A stretch of 64,000 nt of DNA. Origin: Lysobacterales bacterium (GTDB lineage: Bacteria; Pseudomonadota; Gammaproteobacteria; Xanthomonadales; SZUA-38). Below, piece after piece: positions 8,260 to 18,074 of this stretch. The position numbers and the translations under genes are program-made. Within the stretch, counting starts at the first letter, position 1. Each line of letters opens with the position of its first letter. The notes beneath the pieces are model-generated. The model was not told the origin of the DNA and ran no database searches. It was given only the letters and a program-made list of their open reading frames with translations. The DNA is taken from the NCBI GenBank assembly GCA_030065125.1, contig JASJDM010000005.1, forward strand, positions 46,807-110,806. The letters run 5' to 3'.

Positions 8260-9234
8260 ATGCGAATCATCAATGCCAGCCAGGTCCGGGAATTGCTGCC
8301 CATGGACGAGTGTATTGACGCCATGGACCAGGCCATGCGCGCTGTCAGCGCCGGCGAAGTCAGCATACCACCGCGAATCATCATGCCGCTTCACGGCACC
8401 GCGGGATTCCTGGGCGCCATGCCCGGCAGCGCGGGAAGCCCGAGAATCGATGGTGCCAAGTTGATCAGCCAGCATGCCGGCAATCCGGCCCGGGGGCTGC
8501 CCGCCATCCAGGGTTTTGTTGCGCTGTTTGACCCGGACAATGGAACACCCCGGGCACTGGTGGACGGCGCGGAGATCACCGGTATTCGCACCGCCGCGGC
8601 GTCCGGGCTGGCCACCCGGCTGTTGGCCAGGTCCGACGCCCGCAGCCACGGCATCCTGGGCACCGGGGTGCAGGCCGTCACCCACATTGACGCCATCGCC
8701 GCAAGCCGGGATATCGAGGAAACGCTGATCTGGGGCCGTGATTTTTCCAAGGCCCGGTCACTGGCTCATCAACAGGCGGAACGCACGGGGCGGAAATACC
8801 GCGCGGTGGACTCACCGGAACTGGCCGCCGGCTGTGACATCGTGACCACCGTGACTGCCGCAGCAGAGCCTATCCTGATGGGCGCCTGGATTCACCAGGG
8901 GACCCACGTCAACCTGGTCGGCGCCCACTCACCGGACTCCCGGGAAGCCGACAGCGAGCTGATGGCCACGGCTTTTGTTTACTGTGATCTGACAGAATCC
9001 CTTTTCAACGAATCCGGCGACGTCCTGATTCCCCTGAACGAGGGCAGAATGGACCGAAGCCAGATCCGCGGCGAAATCGGCAGCCTGGCGGCGGGAGATA
9101 TTCCTGGACGGCAAAACCCGGACGAAATCACCGTATACAAATCCCTTGGGATCACTGCACAGGATCTGTTTGCGGCACAGCTGGTATTGGAAAAAGCGCT
9201 CGCACGGGATGTGGGCGAGGAGGTTACCCTATGA
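8260..9234 (+). CDS. Ornithine cyclodeaminase / mu-crystallin family dehydrogenase
   Basis: A 324-residue protein of normal family length. It contains the substrate-binding segment around GAKLISQH (near residues 65-72), the VDGAEITGIRTAAASG motif, and a Rossmann nucleotide-binding loop GILGTGVQAVTHI. Members are NAD(P)-dependent enzymes acting on amino or imino acids (ornithine cyclodeaminase, alanine dehydrogenase, ketimine reductase); which one applies cannot be told. The gene diverges from the amidohydrolase, which might supply free amino acids, and its stop overlaps the next gene by four bases. Confidence 0.88.
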   Translation: MRIINASQVRELLPMDECIDAMDQAMRAVSAGEVSIPPRIIMPLHGTAGFLGAMPGSAGSPRIDGAKLISQHAGNPARGLPAIQGFVALFDPDNGTPRALVDGAEITGIRTAAASGLATRLLARSDARSHGILGTGVQAVTHIDAIAASRDIEETLIWGRDFSKARSLAHQQAERTGRKYRAVDSPELAAGCDIVTTVTAAAEPILMGAWIHQGTHVNLVGAHSPDSREADSELMATAFVYCDLTESLFNESGDVLIPLNEGRMDRSQIRGEIGSLAAGDIPGRQNPDEITVYKSLGITAQDLFAAQLVLEKALARDVGEEVTL

Positions 9235-9722
9235 TCACCGAAATGGTCTCGGGCCGCTGTACCTGCGCCGAGGTTGCCTACCAGTTTCAGCCGCCACCCC
9301 TGATCGTACACTGCTGCCACTGCCGCTGGTGCCAGCGCGAGACCGGCTCGGCCTTCGTGATCAATGCGCTGATCGAAACCAGTCGCATTGCCCTGTTATC
9401 CGGACAGCCCGATTCCGTCGAAACCCCCAGCGAAAGCGGCAAGGGTCAGCACATCATCCGCTGCCCTTCCTGCCGGGTCGCTCTGTGGAGCCACTACGCC
9501 GGAATGGGACAAGGGGTTGCCTTCGTTCGGGTGGGCACCCTGGACAACCCGGACCTGTTCCCGCCGGACATTCACATCTTCACGGAATCCAGGCAGCCCT
9601 GGGTGAGGCTGCCGGACACAATCCCCGTGCGCCAGCGTTACTACCGGCGGGAGGAGGTCTGGCCCGAGGCGAGTATGGAGCGGTGGGTCAACACGACCCG
9701 CGCCCAAAGGGCGCCACCTTAA
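9231..9722 (+). CDS. GFA/CENP-V family zinc protein
   Basis: A 163-residue protein with the GFA-domain cysteine set: GRCTC near residue 10, HCCHCRWCQRETGS near 27-42, and RCPSCRVALWS near 75. These coordinate two zinc ions in glutathione-dependent formaldehyde-activating enzyme-like proteins. The ATG overlaps the stop of the cyclodeaminase-like gene (ATGA), so the two are co-translated. True formaldehyde/glutathione activity is not established for most family members, so the specific reaction is left open. Confidence 0.88.
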   Translation: MITEMVSGRCTCAEVAYQFQPPPLIVHCCHCRWCQRETGSAFVINALIETSRIALLSGQPDSVETPSESGKGQHIIRCPSCRVALWSHYAGMGQGVAFVRVGTLDNPDLFPPDIHIFTESRQPWVRLPDTIPVRQRYYRREEVWPEASMERWVNTTRAQRAPP

Positions 9723-9725
9723 AAC

Positions 9726-10178
9726 GTCATCCTGGACTTGATCCGGGATCCATCAGCGAGCGGGGTCACACGTACCTGCGCCTGGTACTGAGCGACTAAC
9801 GACGGCTCCGGTCATCACCACTCAAACCAGGAACGAAGCAGCCTCGGCATTTCAGATGGATCCTGAATCAAGCCCCATTCTGTCCGTCGTCCTGAACTCG
9901 ATTCAGGATCCATCTGAAGTTCCGAAGCTGGGTTCGTTGGACAATGCCGCGGTGATGATCGAAGTCGGACCAGGGGCCCACAACATTACGGACAAACGAG
10001 CCCATTCAAGGGCTTCGCTCCCAACATTGGCGGGTTGGACGGGATTTATCTGCCTCCGCTTTACCACGACTTACCGTCAAGGCGTCACGGACGATGTCTT
10101 CGATTAAGCGGACTGGCGACGGAATGCGATCCGCCTTCGGAGTTTCAGATGGATCCTGAATCAAGTTCAGGATGACGG
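9726..10178. repeat. Intergenic palindromic repeat island B
   Basis: Copies of the 34-base unit of island A occur at 9726-9756 (direct), 9852-9873 (inverse, partial), 9887-9916 (direct) and 10145-10178 (inverse). The first copy follows CCTTAAAA, as the copy at 877 also does, so the flank may be part of the element. The 230 bases between the inner copies (9917-10144) show no gene. An open frame at 9856-10107 simply translates the repeat and is not believed. Confidence 0.85.
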
Positions 10179-10204
10179 TTTAATGGTGCGCGCTTTGCGC
10201 GCCT

Positions 10205-11818
10205 CTAGTTTTTATCATGCCAGGCGTTAGTGATGGGATAGCGGCGGTCGCGGCCGAAGGCCCGGGGGGTTACGCGGCATCCGGGGGCGGACTGGCGGCG
10301 TTTGTATTCGTTGATCAGGACCAGCCGGGCCACCTTACGAACAGTCTCGTGGTCAAAATCCGCGGCGATGGACTCCACCGACTCGTCCTGTTCCACATAG
10401 CGGGCCAGGATCTCGTCCAGCACGGGGTACGGCGGCAGCGAGTCTTCGTCCTTCTGGTCCGGCGCCAGTTCCGCTGACGGCGGGCGATCGATGATGCCCT
10501 GGGGAACGGCAGGTGACAGTTGGTTGCGATACTCGGCCAGGGCATACACGCGGGTTTTCACGCAGTCTTTGATGGGGTTGTAGCCGCCGCACATATCCCC
10601 GTAGATGGTGCAGTAGCCCACAGCCACCTCGCTCTTATTGCCCGTGGTCAGCAGCATCGCACCGGACTTATTGGAGATGGCCATCAGCATGTTGCCACGG
10701 ATCCGCGCCTGGATGTTTTCCTCGGTGATGTCGGGTTCGGCACCGGCAAACACCGGGGCCAATTCGTCCAGGTAGACCTCGAAGGCCGACTCGATGGACA
10801 CCACCTGGTAATCGATCCCCAGGATTTCCGCCTGTTCCCGGGCCAGGTCCAGGCTCAGCTGGGAGGTATGTCGCGACGGCAGCATGACCGCCTGGACGTT
10901 GTCTGCCCCCAGGGCATCCACCGCGATGGCGGCGGTCAACCCGGAGTCGATACCCCCGGAAAGGCCCAGCAGCACCCGCTGGAACCCGTTCTTGCGCACA
11001 TAGTCCCGGGTGCCGCGTACCAGGGTCTGGTAGATGGCGGTGAGCTGGTCCTCCGGGCCGTCGGGTTCCCAGTCCACGGCGTGAATCCTGCCGCCGTAAA
11101 ACCCGAACTGGAACAGGCCGTCGGAGTACATCGACGTCGGCCCGATGACCTCCCCGTCTGGGTGAATCGCGAACGAGCGTCCATCAAAAACCAGCTCGTC
11201 CTGTCCGCCGACCAGGTTGGCGTAGACAATGGGCAAACCGGTTTCCGTGGCCCGGTGTGCCAGGGCCTGCTCTCGGTTCAGGCGTTTGTTTTCATGGAAC
11301 GGGGAAGCGTTGGGAATGACCAGTACGTCACAGCCGTGGGCCGCCGCCTTACGGGCGGGCTCCTGTTCCCAGATGTCCTCACAGATCAGCAGGCCAACCC
11401 GCACACCGTTGAGTGTGACGGTGACCGGATCGCGGCCGGCATCAAAATAACGCTTCTCGTCAAATACTGCGTAATTGGGCAGCGCCTGCTTGAAATAGCG
11501 CGCGATGATTTCACCGTCGCGGATCCAGCTGACCGCATTGTAGAGTCGATCGGACACCGGCATGGGATGCCCCACCAGGGTGTCGATACCGGTGATGGAT
11601 TCCGCGATCCGCTGCAGCGCCAGCAGGGTGTGTTCAACAAAGCCGCGACGGTAAAGCAGATCCTCCGGCGGGTAGCCGGTCAGGCACAGCTCCGGCAGCA
11701 CCACCAAATCGGAACCCAGGGCCCGCGCCTCGGCCGCTGCCTGGATGACGCGCTCTGCGTTACCGTCTACGTCGCCAACGGGAAAATCCCGCTGGACCAC
11801 GGCAATTCTGAGGGTCAC
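10205..11818 (-). CDS. nadE: Glutamine-dependent NAD+ synthetase
   Basis: A 537-residue two-domain enzyme. The N-terminal nitrilase-type glutaminase (1-250) has the catalytic triad Glu43, Lys110 and Cys146 (GLLICEDIW). The C-terminal ATP-pyrophosphatase synthetase carries SGGIDS at 287-292 and TTGNKSE further on. It converts deamido-NAD to NAD using glutamine-derived ammonia. Length and domain order match the bacterial eukaryote-like long NadE. It lies 15 bases downstream of sucD on the same strand and is probably transcribed with sucCD, linking central metabolism and cofactor supply. Confidence 0.95.
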   Translation of the reverse strand: MTLRIAVVQRDFPVGDVDGNAERVIQAAAEARALGSDLVVLPELCLTGYPPEDLLYRRGFVEHTLLALQRIAESITGIDTLVGHPMPVSDRLYNAVSWIRDGEIIARYFKQALPNYAVFDEKRYFDAGRDPVTVTLNGVRVGLLICEDIWEQEPARKAAAHGCDVLVIPNASPFHENKRLNREQALAHRATETGLPIVYANLVGGQDELVFDGRSFAIHPDGEVIGPTSMYSDGLFQFGFYGGRIHAVDWEPDGPEDQLTAIYQTLVRGTRDYVRKNGFQRVLLGLSGGIDSGLTAAIAVDALGADNVQAVMLPSRHTSQLSLDLAREQAEILGIDYQVVSIESAFEVYLDELAPVFAGAEPDITEENIQARIRGNMLMAISNKSGAMLLTTGNKSEVAVGYCTIYGDMCGGYNPIKDCVKTRVYALAEYRNQLSPAVPQGIIDRPPSAELAPDQKDEDSLPPYPVLDEILARYVEQDESVESIAADFDHETVRKVARLVLINEYKRRQSAPGCRVTPRAFGRDRRYPITNAWHDKN

Positions 11819-11833
11819 GTCCCGTGCTGCGGG

Positions 11834-12703
11834 TCAGAGCTTGTCGGCAATGGCTGCACCAAGGTCGGCCGGAGACCGTACGGTGGTGACACCCGCAGCC
11901 TGCAGCGCTTCGAACTTGGCTTCCGCCGTGCCCTTGCCGCCAGCGATGATGGCACCGGCGTGGCCCATGCGCTTGCCCTTGGGCGCGGTGACACCGGCAA
12001 TGTAGGCCACTACGGGTTTCGTCACGTACTGGCTGATGAATTCTGCGGCATCTTCTTCGGCGCTGCCGCCAATCTCGCCCACCATGATAATGCCTTCGGT
12101 TTCCGGGTCGTCCTGGAACTGACGCAGGCAGTCGATGAAATTCATGCCCTGGATGGGATCGCCGCCGATGCCGATGCAGGTCGTCTGTCCCAGACCGGCC
12201 AGGGTGGTCTGATACACGGCTTCATAGGTCAGGGTGCCGGACCGCGATACAACGCCTACCTTACCGGGCGAATGGATGCTGCCCGGCATGATTCCGATCT
12301 TGCAGGCCCCGGGTGTAATGATGCCCGGACAGTTGGGTCCGATCAGGTAGACATCATCCATGTCTGCCAGCACCGCCTTGACCCGCATCATGTCCAGCAC
12401 CGGGATACCCTCGGTGATGCAGACAATGACACGAATGCCGGCGTCCGCTGCCTCCAGGATCGCGTCAGCAGCGAACGGTGGCGGCACATAAATTACCGAC
12501 GCGTCAGCGCCAGTGGTTTCGACCGCCTGCTCCATGGTATTGAACACCGGCAGGTCCAGGTGGGTCTGGCCGCCCTTGCCGGGGGTCACTCCACCAACCA
12601 GCTGGGTGCCGTACTCGATAGCCTGCTCGGAATGGTAGGTGCCCTCTTTCCCGGTGAAGCCCTGGCAGATGACCTTTGTGTCCTTGTTAATCAGTACGCT
12701 CAT
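11834..12703 (-). CDS. sucD: Succinyl-CoA synthetase alpha subunit
   Basis: A 289-residue protein starting [18 protein letters not shown]; an in-frame extension of 16 residues upstream is disregarded because this start fits the family. It has the CoA-binding Rossmann domain at the N-terminus and the phosphohistidine motif MGHAGAII near residue 245. With SucC it interconverts succinyl-CoA and succinate with substrate-level phosphorylation in the TCA cycle, which also receives carbon from the methylmalonyl-CoA genes at the left edge. It starts ten bases after sucC. Confidence 0.97.
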   Translation of the reverse strand: MSVLINKDTKVICQGFTGKEGTYHSEQAIEYGTQLVGGVTPGKGGQTHLDLPVFNTMEQAVETTGADASVIYVPPPFAADAILEAADAGIRVIVCITEGIPVLDMMRVKAVLADMDDVYLIGPNCPGIITPGACKIGIMPGSIHSPGKVGVVSRSGTLTYEAVYQTTLAGLGQTTCIGIGGDPIQGMNFIDCLRQFQDDPETEGIIMVGEIGGSAEEDAAEFISQYVTKPVVAYIAGVTAPKGKRMGHAGAIIAGGKGTAEAKFEALQAAGVTTVRSPADLGAAIADKL

Positions 12704-12713
12704 TGTCTTGTCC

Positions 12714-13874
12714 TCAACCCGCAGCCGCCACGGCTTTCTGGGCGCCGTCATTCAGGTCTTCTGCTGAAGTGATCTCCAGGTCCGTTTCGTCCAGCATCTT
12801 GCGGCCCTTTTCCTGGTTGGTACCTTCCAGGCGAACGATCACCGGAACCGATACCCCCACTTCCTGGAAGGCAGAAATCACCCCCTCGGCAATGGTGTCA
12901 CAGCGTACGATGCCGCCAAATATGTTGACGAGGATGGCTTTGACCGTGTCGCTGGAGGTAATCAACTTGAAGGCCTCGGCCACCCGCTCAGCGGTGGCGT
13001 TGCCGCCTACATCCAGGAAGTTTGCGGGCTCACCGCCGTTGAGTTTGATCACATCCATGGTGGCCATGGCCAGACCGGCGCCGTTCACCATGCAGCCAAT
13101 GTTGCCATCCAGGGTGACGTAGTTGAGGCCGTGCCGGGCGGCCGCTGCCTCGGTCGGGTCTTCCTGGGATTCGTCCCGCATCTCGGCCAGCTCGGGGTGG
13201 CGGAACAGGGCGTTACTGTCCGCATTGATCTTGGCATCCAGGGCCAGCAGGTCGCCGGAGCCGGTAATGACCAGAGGATTGACCTCGATCAGGGAAAGAT
13301 CCTTTTCCACGAACAGGCGGTGCAGACCCAGCATGATCTTCGTGAGCTGGCCCACCTGGCGGGAATTGAGTCCCAGAGCAAATCCCATCTTGCGGCACTG
13401 GTAGGCCTGCAGTCCTTCGGTATTGTCGACCTCCACCGTGATGATCTGGTCCGGCGTCTCGGCGGCCACCGTTTCGATGTCCACGCCGCCGGCCGCCGAC
13501 GCCATGTAGGTCACGCACTTGTTGGTGCGGTCCACCAGGCCGCTGAGGTACAACTCCTGGTCGATGTCGATGGCTTCACCAATCAGCACCCGGTGCACCG
13601 GCATGGCAACCCCGCCGGTCTGGTAGGTCTCGATGGTCATGCCCAGCATCTTGTCAGCCACCGAACGCAGGTCGTTCAGGCTGCCGGCCAGCTTGACGCC
13701 ACCCGCCTTGCCACGCCCACCGGCGTGCACCTGAGCCTTGACCACCCAGGCTTCTCCGCCAATGGCCTTGGCGGCATCCACCGCCTCGTCGATGGTCGAG
13801 GCAACGCGCCCCCTGGGCACGGGCACTCCGTACTGTTCAAACAGGTCCTTGGCTTGATATTCGTGAAAATTCAT
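12714..13874 (-). CDS. sucC: Succinyl-CoA synthetase beta subunit (ADP-forming type)
   Basis: A 386-residue ATP-grasp protein beginning [16 protein letters not shown], the standard SucC N-terminus. The nucleotide-binding stretch [16 protein letters not shown] follows near residue 45, and the C-terminal CoA-ligase domain has [18 protein letters not shown]. It is the first gene of the sucC-sucD-nadE run. An upstream purine-rich AAGAGGC on the minus strand is a plausible ribosome-binding site. Confidence 0.97.
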   Translation of the reverse strand: MNFHEYQAKDLFEQYGVPVPRGRVASTIDEAVDAAKAIGGEAWVVKAQVHAGGRGKAGGVKLAGSLNDLRSVADKMLGMTIETYQTGGVAMPVHRVLIGEAIDIDQELYLSGLVDRTNKCVTYMASAAGGVDIETVAAETPDQIITVEVDNTEGLQAYQCRKMGFALGLNSRQVGQLTKIMLGLHRLFVEKDLSLIEVNPLVITGSGDLLALDAKINADSNALFRHPELAEMRDESQEDPTEAAAARHGLNYVTLDGNIGCMVNGAGLAMATMDVIKLNGGEPANFLDVGGNATAERVAEAFKLITSSDTVKAILVNIFGGIVRCDTIAEGVISAFQEVGVSVPVIVRLEGTNQEKGRKMLDETDLEITSAEDLNDGAQKAVAAAG

Positions 13875-14134
13875 TGGAGCCTCTTTTGCTGTTGACTGCG
13901 TGTGTACCGCACATCGGCTGGACTCGACCGGAGCACTGAAAGCGGTGGCAACGGGTTACTTTTTCGGATGGCGTCCGGCGAAAAAAATGAGGTCGGTATT
14001 TTGGAGCAAACCGGGGGCCGAATCAAAGGATTGCGTATTCGACTTTAATCCATGGTGCGGGCGCCGGACTTTCACCTTGACACATCCTGGCGGCACGTCT
14101 GGAACGGCTTCGCGGCCTGCTAAGATACGCCGTG
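13875..14134. other. Divergent intergenic region sucC / pilS
   Basis: 260 bases separate the divergent sucC and pilS starts and should hold both promoters. On the plus strand there is a TTGACA near 14077 and a TAAGAT near 14121, but their spacing is not that of a single good sigma-70 promoter. No RNA gene, riboswitch or strong palindrome was recognised. Confidence 0.4.
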
Positions 14135-15838
14135 ATGAACGAACCTTCATCTACACCCATGGCGCGCTGGGCCCGGCTCTGGCGGGCTGATTCGATCCCC
14201 GCCGGTGACCAGGTGGCCTGGCAGGTGCTCGAGTACCTGAATCTTTACCGCTGTTTTGTCGCGGTGCTGTTTGCCGGGCTGTTTTTTACGCCCATCATGA
14301 GCGAAGCCATGTCCGGCGCGGATCTGCGCTGGGCCCGCAGCGTAACCGCAGCCTACCTGGTATTCGCACCGGTGCAGCTGCTGCTGGGCCGCTACCGCCG
14401 CCGGGCATTCCGGCTGCATGGGATCGCCGGACTGGTATTCGATATCGTCGGCATAGTCCTGATGCTTCGGTTCCTGGGCGGGCTGGGCAGTGGTGTAGGA
14501 ACCCTGCTGGTAGGCACCATGGGCGCGGCTGGAGCCATGCTGACCCTGCGCTTCGCCCTGACGGCAGCCGCGGCGGCCTCCATGGCGCTGCTGTGGCAGA
14601 CCGTGCTGGATGTCTTCCACGGCCTGGAGTCCATGGCGGTACTGGCCCCCGCAGGCATGCTGGGTGGCGCCTATTTCGCCACGTCCCTGCTGGGCCACTA
14701 TCTGGCTCGACGCACCCGGGAAAGTCATACCCTTGCCCAGCGCCAGTCCATAGACCTTGCACACCTGTCCAGGCTGAACGAGTTGATCGTGGCGCGCATG
14801 CGCACCGGCATCCTGATCGTGGACCAGAACGACCAGACCCACGTCATGAACGACGCCGCCTGGTACCTGATGGGCATGCCTCCCCAGCGGGCCGGCGAGC
14901 TGGCCCGCCTGTCACCGGATCTGCTGGAAGGGCTGTCGCACTGGCGAACCACAGGCCGGCATCAGAACCAACCCCTGCGCCTGGCCCATGGCGTTCCTGA
15001 GGTGGTGCCCCGTTTCGCCAGGTTGAGCGCGGATGAACTGTCGGAAACCCTGATCTTCCTGGAAGATACCAGCATGGTGTCGCGCCGGGCCCAGGAATTG
15101 ACCCTGGCTTCACTGGGCAGGCTTTCCGCAACCATCGCCCATGAAATCCGCAACCCCCTGGCCGCCATCAGCCATTCGGCCCAGCTGCTGGCCGAATCCG
15201 AATCCCTCAGTTCAGCCGACCTGCGCCTGTCCCAGATCATCAATCGACACTGCACCCGGATGAACGAAATCATCGAGAACGTGCTGCAGCTGGCCCGCCA
15301 GGAACCACCCAAGCCGGAGGTACTTCAGCTGCGGGACTGGCTGGAGCATTTCGTCGAGGAACTCCCGCGCCACCAGGAGCTGGGTGACAGCCGGATCGTC
15401 ATGGCCCGGCCGGACAGCGACCTGGACGTGGTCGCGCTGGTTGATCCCGTGCAGCTCCAGCAAGTCTTGTGGAACCTGTGCCAGAACGCGCTGAAGTACG
15501 GCCGCAGGGACGGCAGGGCCGCCCAGGTGACCATCCGCCCGTCCCTGCTGGACGGACGAAAAGGGCCCGTCATTGACGTGATTGACCAGGGCCCCGGCGT
15601 GCCGGAGGAGGACGCGGACCGGATTTTTCAGCCGTTTTACACCTCCAGCGCCGACGGCACCGGCCTGGGGCTGTACCTGTGCCGACAGCTTTGTGCGTTA
15701 AACCAGGGAGACCTGGAATACATGCGAAACCCCGACGGCGGCAGTATTTTCCGCCTGTCGCTGCCCGCGGCGCCAGGCGCGCCCGGCGACAGTCGCCGGC
15801 GCCAGCAGGAGGGCCAGGGCCTGCAACCGGCCGGCTAA
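14135..15838 (+). CDS. pilS: Type IV pilus sensor histidine kinase PilS
   Basis: A 567-residue kinase from the ATG at 14135; a GTG one codon upstream is also possible. About six hydrophobic segments occupy residues 38-190. A short PAS-like region follows (about 215-310), then the H-box TIAHEIRNPLAAI with His336, the N-box LWNLCQNALKYG, and G boxes DQGPGVPEED and GTGLGLYL. Topology and position next to pilR and pilA identify it as PilS, which monitors pilin in the inner membrane and controls PilR phosphorylation. Confidence 0.93.
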   Translation: MNEPSSTPMARWARLWRADSIPAGDQVAWQVLEYLNLYRCFVAVLFAGLFFTPIMSEAMSGADLRWARSVTAAYLVFAPVQLLLGRYRRRAFRLHGIAGLVFDIVGIVLMLRFLGGLGSGVGTLLVGTMGAAGAMLTLRFALTAAAAASMALLWQTVLDVFHGLESMAVLAPAGMLGGAYFATSLLGHYLARRTRESHTLAQRQSIDLAHLSRLNELIVARMRTGILIVDQNDQTHVMNDAAWYLMGMPPQRAGELARLSPDLLEGLSHWRTTGRHQNQPLRLAHGVPEVVPRFARLSADELSETLIFLEDTSMVSRRAQELTLASLGRLSATIAHEIRNPLAAISHSAQLLAESESLSSADLRLSQIINRHCTRMNEIIENVLQLARQEPPKPEVLQLRDWLEHFVEELPRHQELGDSRIVMARPDSDLDVVALVDPVQLQQVLWNLCQNALKYGRRDGRAAQVTIRPSLLDGRKGPVIDVIDQGPGVPEEDADRIFQPFYTSSADGTGLGLYLCRQLCALNQGDLEYMRNPDGGSIFRLSLPAAPGAPGDSRRRQQEGQGLQPAG

Positions 15839-15898
15839 GCCGGATCTGGCCCGATAATTGCTTGGCAATTGACCGATCAGAATCGAAGTACACGGAAC

Positions 15899-17233
15899 AT
15901 GACCCGACCCCTCGCCCTCGTCATTGACGATGAGCCGGATATTCGTGAGCTGCTGGAGATCACCCTGTCCCGCATGGACCTGGAGGTGGAAGCCGCGGCG
16001 GACTGTGCCCAGGCCCGTGCCCTGCTGGAGCAGCATGCCTTCGATCTATGCTTCACCGACATGCGCCTGCCTGACGGCAACGGCATTGACCTGGTCAAGC
16101 ACATCTCGCGCAACTACAGTGGCCTGCCGGTGGCGGTCATTACCGCCCACGGCAATACCGAGGCAGCGGTGGAGGCGCTGAAGTCGGGGGCGTTTGATTT
16201 TGTCTCAAAACCCGTCGATCTCACCGCATTGCGAGCCATGGTCAATACCGCGCTCAAGGTCAACCGCCCGGGCGAGGAAGGGCCGGCCCCAAGCCACGAC
16301 CTGCTGGGCACCTCACGGGAAATCAACGCCGTCCGCCGACAGATCGAAAAGCTGGCTCGCAGCCAGGCACCCATCCACATCAGCGGCGAATCGGGGGTCG
16401 GCAAAGAACTGGCCGCGCGCATGATCCACGAGCGGGGCCCGCGCAGCGACGGTCCATTTGTGGCGGTCAATTGTGGCGCCATACCCACCGAGTTAATGGA
16501 AAGCGAGTTTTTTGGCCACAAGAAAGGCTCGTTTACCGGCGCCACGGCTGACAAACACGGGCTGTTCGAGGCCGCCACCGGCGGCACTATTTTCCTGGAC
16601 GAAGTGGCCGATCTGCCGCTGCACATGCAGGTCAAACTGCTGCGGGTGATCCAGGAAAAATCAGTTCGGCCCATCGGCGCCACCCGCGAACAGTCGGTGG
16701 ACGTTCGTATCCTCAGCGCAACCCACAAAAACCTTCTGGACCTGGTGCACGACGGCGACTTCCGCCAGGATCTCTACTACCGGATCAATGTCATCGAACT
16801 GCACATGCCCGGTCTGCGGGAGCGGCCTGCGGACATTGCGCCCCTGGCCGACCATTTTCTTCGGCAGATAGCCCGGGACTGGCAGATGGAACCGGCGGGA
16901 CTGAGCGAAGACGCCATTGCCGCCCTGCAGGACTACTCGTTCCCAGGCAACGTCCGCGAACTGCACAATATCCTGGAGCGGGCAGTGACCCTGTGTGAAG
17001 ACGACCTGATTCGGGCCACTGACCTGCAGCTGCCGTCAGAACATGAACTGCCGGCACCCGGCGATTATGAACGCGGTAATCTGTCGCTGGAGGAATACAT
17101 GGGCAATATTGAGCGGGACGCCATAGTCCAGGCGCTGGAGGAAACCCGCTACAACAAGACCGCGGCGGCAAAAAAACTGGGAATCACCTTCCGCGCGCTG
17201 CGCTACCGACTGAAGAAATTGAACCTTGAGTGA
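15899..17233 (+). CDS. pilR: Type IV pilus response regulator PilR (sigma-54 activator)
   Basis: A 444-residue NtrC-class regulator. The receiver domain has Asp10/Asp11 and phospho-acceptor Asp54. The AAA+ domain has Walker A GESGVGKE (163-170) and the sigma-54 contact loop GSFTGA (210-215), the usual variant in PilR. The Fis-type HTH at the C-terminus ends KKLGITFRALRYRLKKLNLE. An upstream TTG-initiated frame at 15869 is possible, but ATG 15899 fits the family start. It should activate the sigma-54 promoter located 150 bases beyond its stop, in front of pilA. Confidence 0.94.
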   Translation: MTRPLALVIDDEPDIRELLEITLSRMDLEVEAAADCAQARALLEQHAFDLCFTDMRLPDGNGIDLVKHISRNYSGLPVAVITAHGNTEAAVEALKSGAFDFVSKPVDLTALRAMVNTALKVNRPGEEGPAPSHDLLGTSREINAVRRQIEKLARSQAPIHISGESGVGKELAARMIHERGPRSDGPFVAVNCGAIPTELMESEFFGHKKGSFTGATADKHGLFEAATGGTIFLDEVADLPLHMQVKLLRVIQEKSVRPIGATREQSVDVRILSATHKNLLDLVHDGDFRQDLYYRINVIELHMPGLRERPADIAPLADHFLRQIARDWQMEPAGLSEDAIAALQDYSFPGNVRELHNILERAVTLCEDDLIRATDLQLPSEHELPAPGDYERGNLSLEEYMGNIERDAIVQALEETRYNKTAAAKKLGITFRALRYRLKKLNLE

Positions 17234-17239
17234 CCAAAA

Positions 17240-17256
17240 GTGACGCTCAGCGTCAC
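17240..17256. promoter_or_regulatory. 17-bp perfect palindrome downstream of pilR
   Basis: GTGACGCT-C-AGCGTCAC is a perfect inverted repeat with one central base, starting seven bases after the pilR stop. The one-base centre argues for a protein-binding operator rather than a hairpin terminator, and no T-tract follows. It lies about 150 bases upstream of the pilA sigma-54 promoter, a normal distance for an upstream activator site, but it does not obviously match known PilR sites. Confidence 0.45.
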
Positions 17257-17306
17257 ATCTGCGCGCCAGGCCATTGACGCCGCGCAGGGGCTCGTCACAG
17301 GCGGAG

Positions 17307-17322
17307 TGTGAACCTCATCACA
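17307..17322. promoter_or_regulatory. CRP/Vfr/Clp-type site upstream of pilA
   Basis: TGTGA-ACCTCA-TCACA matches the symmetric core consensus TGTGA-N6-TCACA of the CRP family exactly. It lies about 70 bases upstream of the -24 element of the pilA promoter. Vfr and Clp, the CRP homologues of pseudomonads and xanthomonads, control type IV pili, so an additional input to pilA is plausible. Binding is inferred. Confidence 0.6.
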
Positions 17323-17388
17323 CTTTTGGCGACCGAAAACCCGATAAAGCCAGCAAAACCAGCCAGTTAACACTTGTCCACAAACGGG

Positions 17389-17405
17389 TGGCATGAAATG
17401 TGCTT
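17389..17405 (+). promoter_or_regulatory. Sigma-54 promoter of pilA
   Basis: TGGCATGAAATGTGCTT has the invariant GG and GC separated by ten bases, as required for RpoN promoters. The expected start of transcription is near 17415, giving a leader of about 97 bases before the pilA ATG. The adjacent PilR gene and the pilA target make this assignment strong. Confidence 0.88.
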
Positions 17406-17511
17406 AGATTAGCGTCGAGTTTCGTCGAGTTCGCTGGCGGTTTGCCAGGGGGTAACGTCGGCAACTCACGACAAATCACTTATTTGAAAGGCAAAAGAAA
17501 GGACTAACATC

Positions 17512-17970
17512 ATGCGCAAGCAATCTGGTTTTACACTTATCGAACTGATGATTGTGGTAGCAATCATCGGCATCCTGGCCGCTATCGCTATCCCGGCCTA
17601 TCAGGATTTCCAGATCCGCTCCAAGGTTTCTGAAGTGCTGGCCGCCATGGGCGCCTGCAAGACCAAGGTGACGGACTTCTACGATGCCAACAACGGCTGG
17701 GTCAGCCGCAACGGCAAGGGCGTTAACATCGCTGCGCTGCCTGGTGGCGGCATCTGCGACCAGGATTCGACTGACTACGTTGACGAAGTAACGGTCGCCG
17801 CGGCTGGTACCATTACCGCCAAGATCTTCGCCCTGGGTGGACAGACTGCTGACGGGCAGGTCATTGATATGGTTCCGACCGAAAGCGCCAATAACACGAT
17901 CACCGGCTGGGTTTGCGGTGCAGCTTCCACCGTACTGCCTAAGTATCGCCCGGGTTCCTGCCAAGGCTAA
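17512..17970 (+). CDS. pilA: Major type IV pilin (PilA), copy 1
   Basis: A 152-residue class IVa prepilin. The leader MRKQSG is cut before Phe7, and Glu5 of the mature protein is present (FTLIE), followed by the hydrophobic helix [21 protein letters not shown]. Four cysteines (in GACK, GGICD, GWVCG and GSCQG) could form two disulfides. AAAGGACT ahead of the ATG serves as ribosome-binding site. A strong terminator follows. The second pilin gene downstream has the same length and the same C-terminal YRPGSCQG. Confidence 0.95.
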   Translation: MRKQSGFTLIELMIVVAIIGILAAIAIPAYQDFQIRSKVSEVLAAMGACKTKVTDFYDANNGWVSRNGKGVNIAALPGGGICDQDSTDYVDEVTVAAAGTITAKIFALGGQTADGQVIDMVPTESANNTITGWVCGAASTVLPKYRPGSCQG

Positions 17971-17984
17971 CAGGCAACATCTTA

Positions 17985-18014
17985 ACAAAGCCCCCGCCCC
18001 GGGGGCTTTGTTTC
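17985..18014 (+). terminator. Rho-independent terminator after pilA
   Basis: A GC-rich stem AACAAAGCCCCC/GGGGGCTTTGTT closes a short loop and ends in T residues. It begins 14 bases after the pilA stop and would separate most pilA transcripts from the second pilin gene. Confidence 0.9.
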
Positions 18015-18074
18015 TTGCCCCAGGGGGAGAGGGGCGCTGATCGGCAACCGGCACCAAATTCCGGGGGAACAACA

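Noticed and set aside
9856..10107. Small ORF in repeat island B
   Set aside because: Its start is a translation of the repeat (MDPESSP, LNSIQDPSE) and it lacks a ribosome-binding site.
10520..12772. 750-codon open frame on the plus strand, rich in His/Gln/Gly
   Set aside because: It is exactly antisense to nadE and sucD, whose products have complete family motifs; the composition is typical of a shadow frame in GC-rich DNA.
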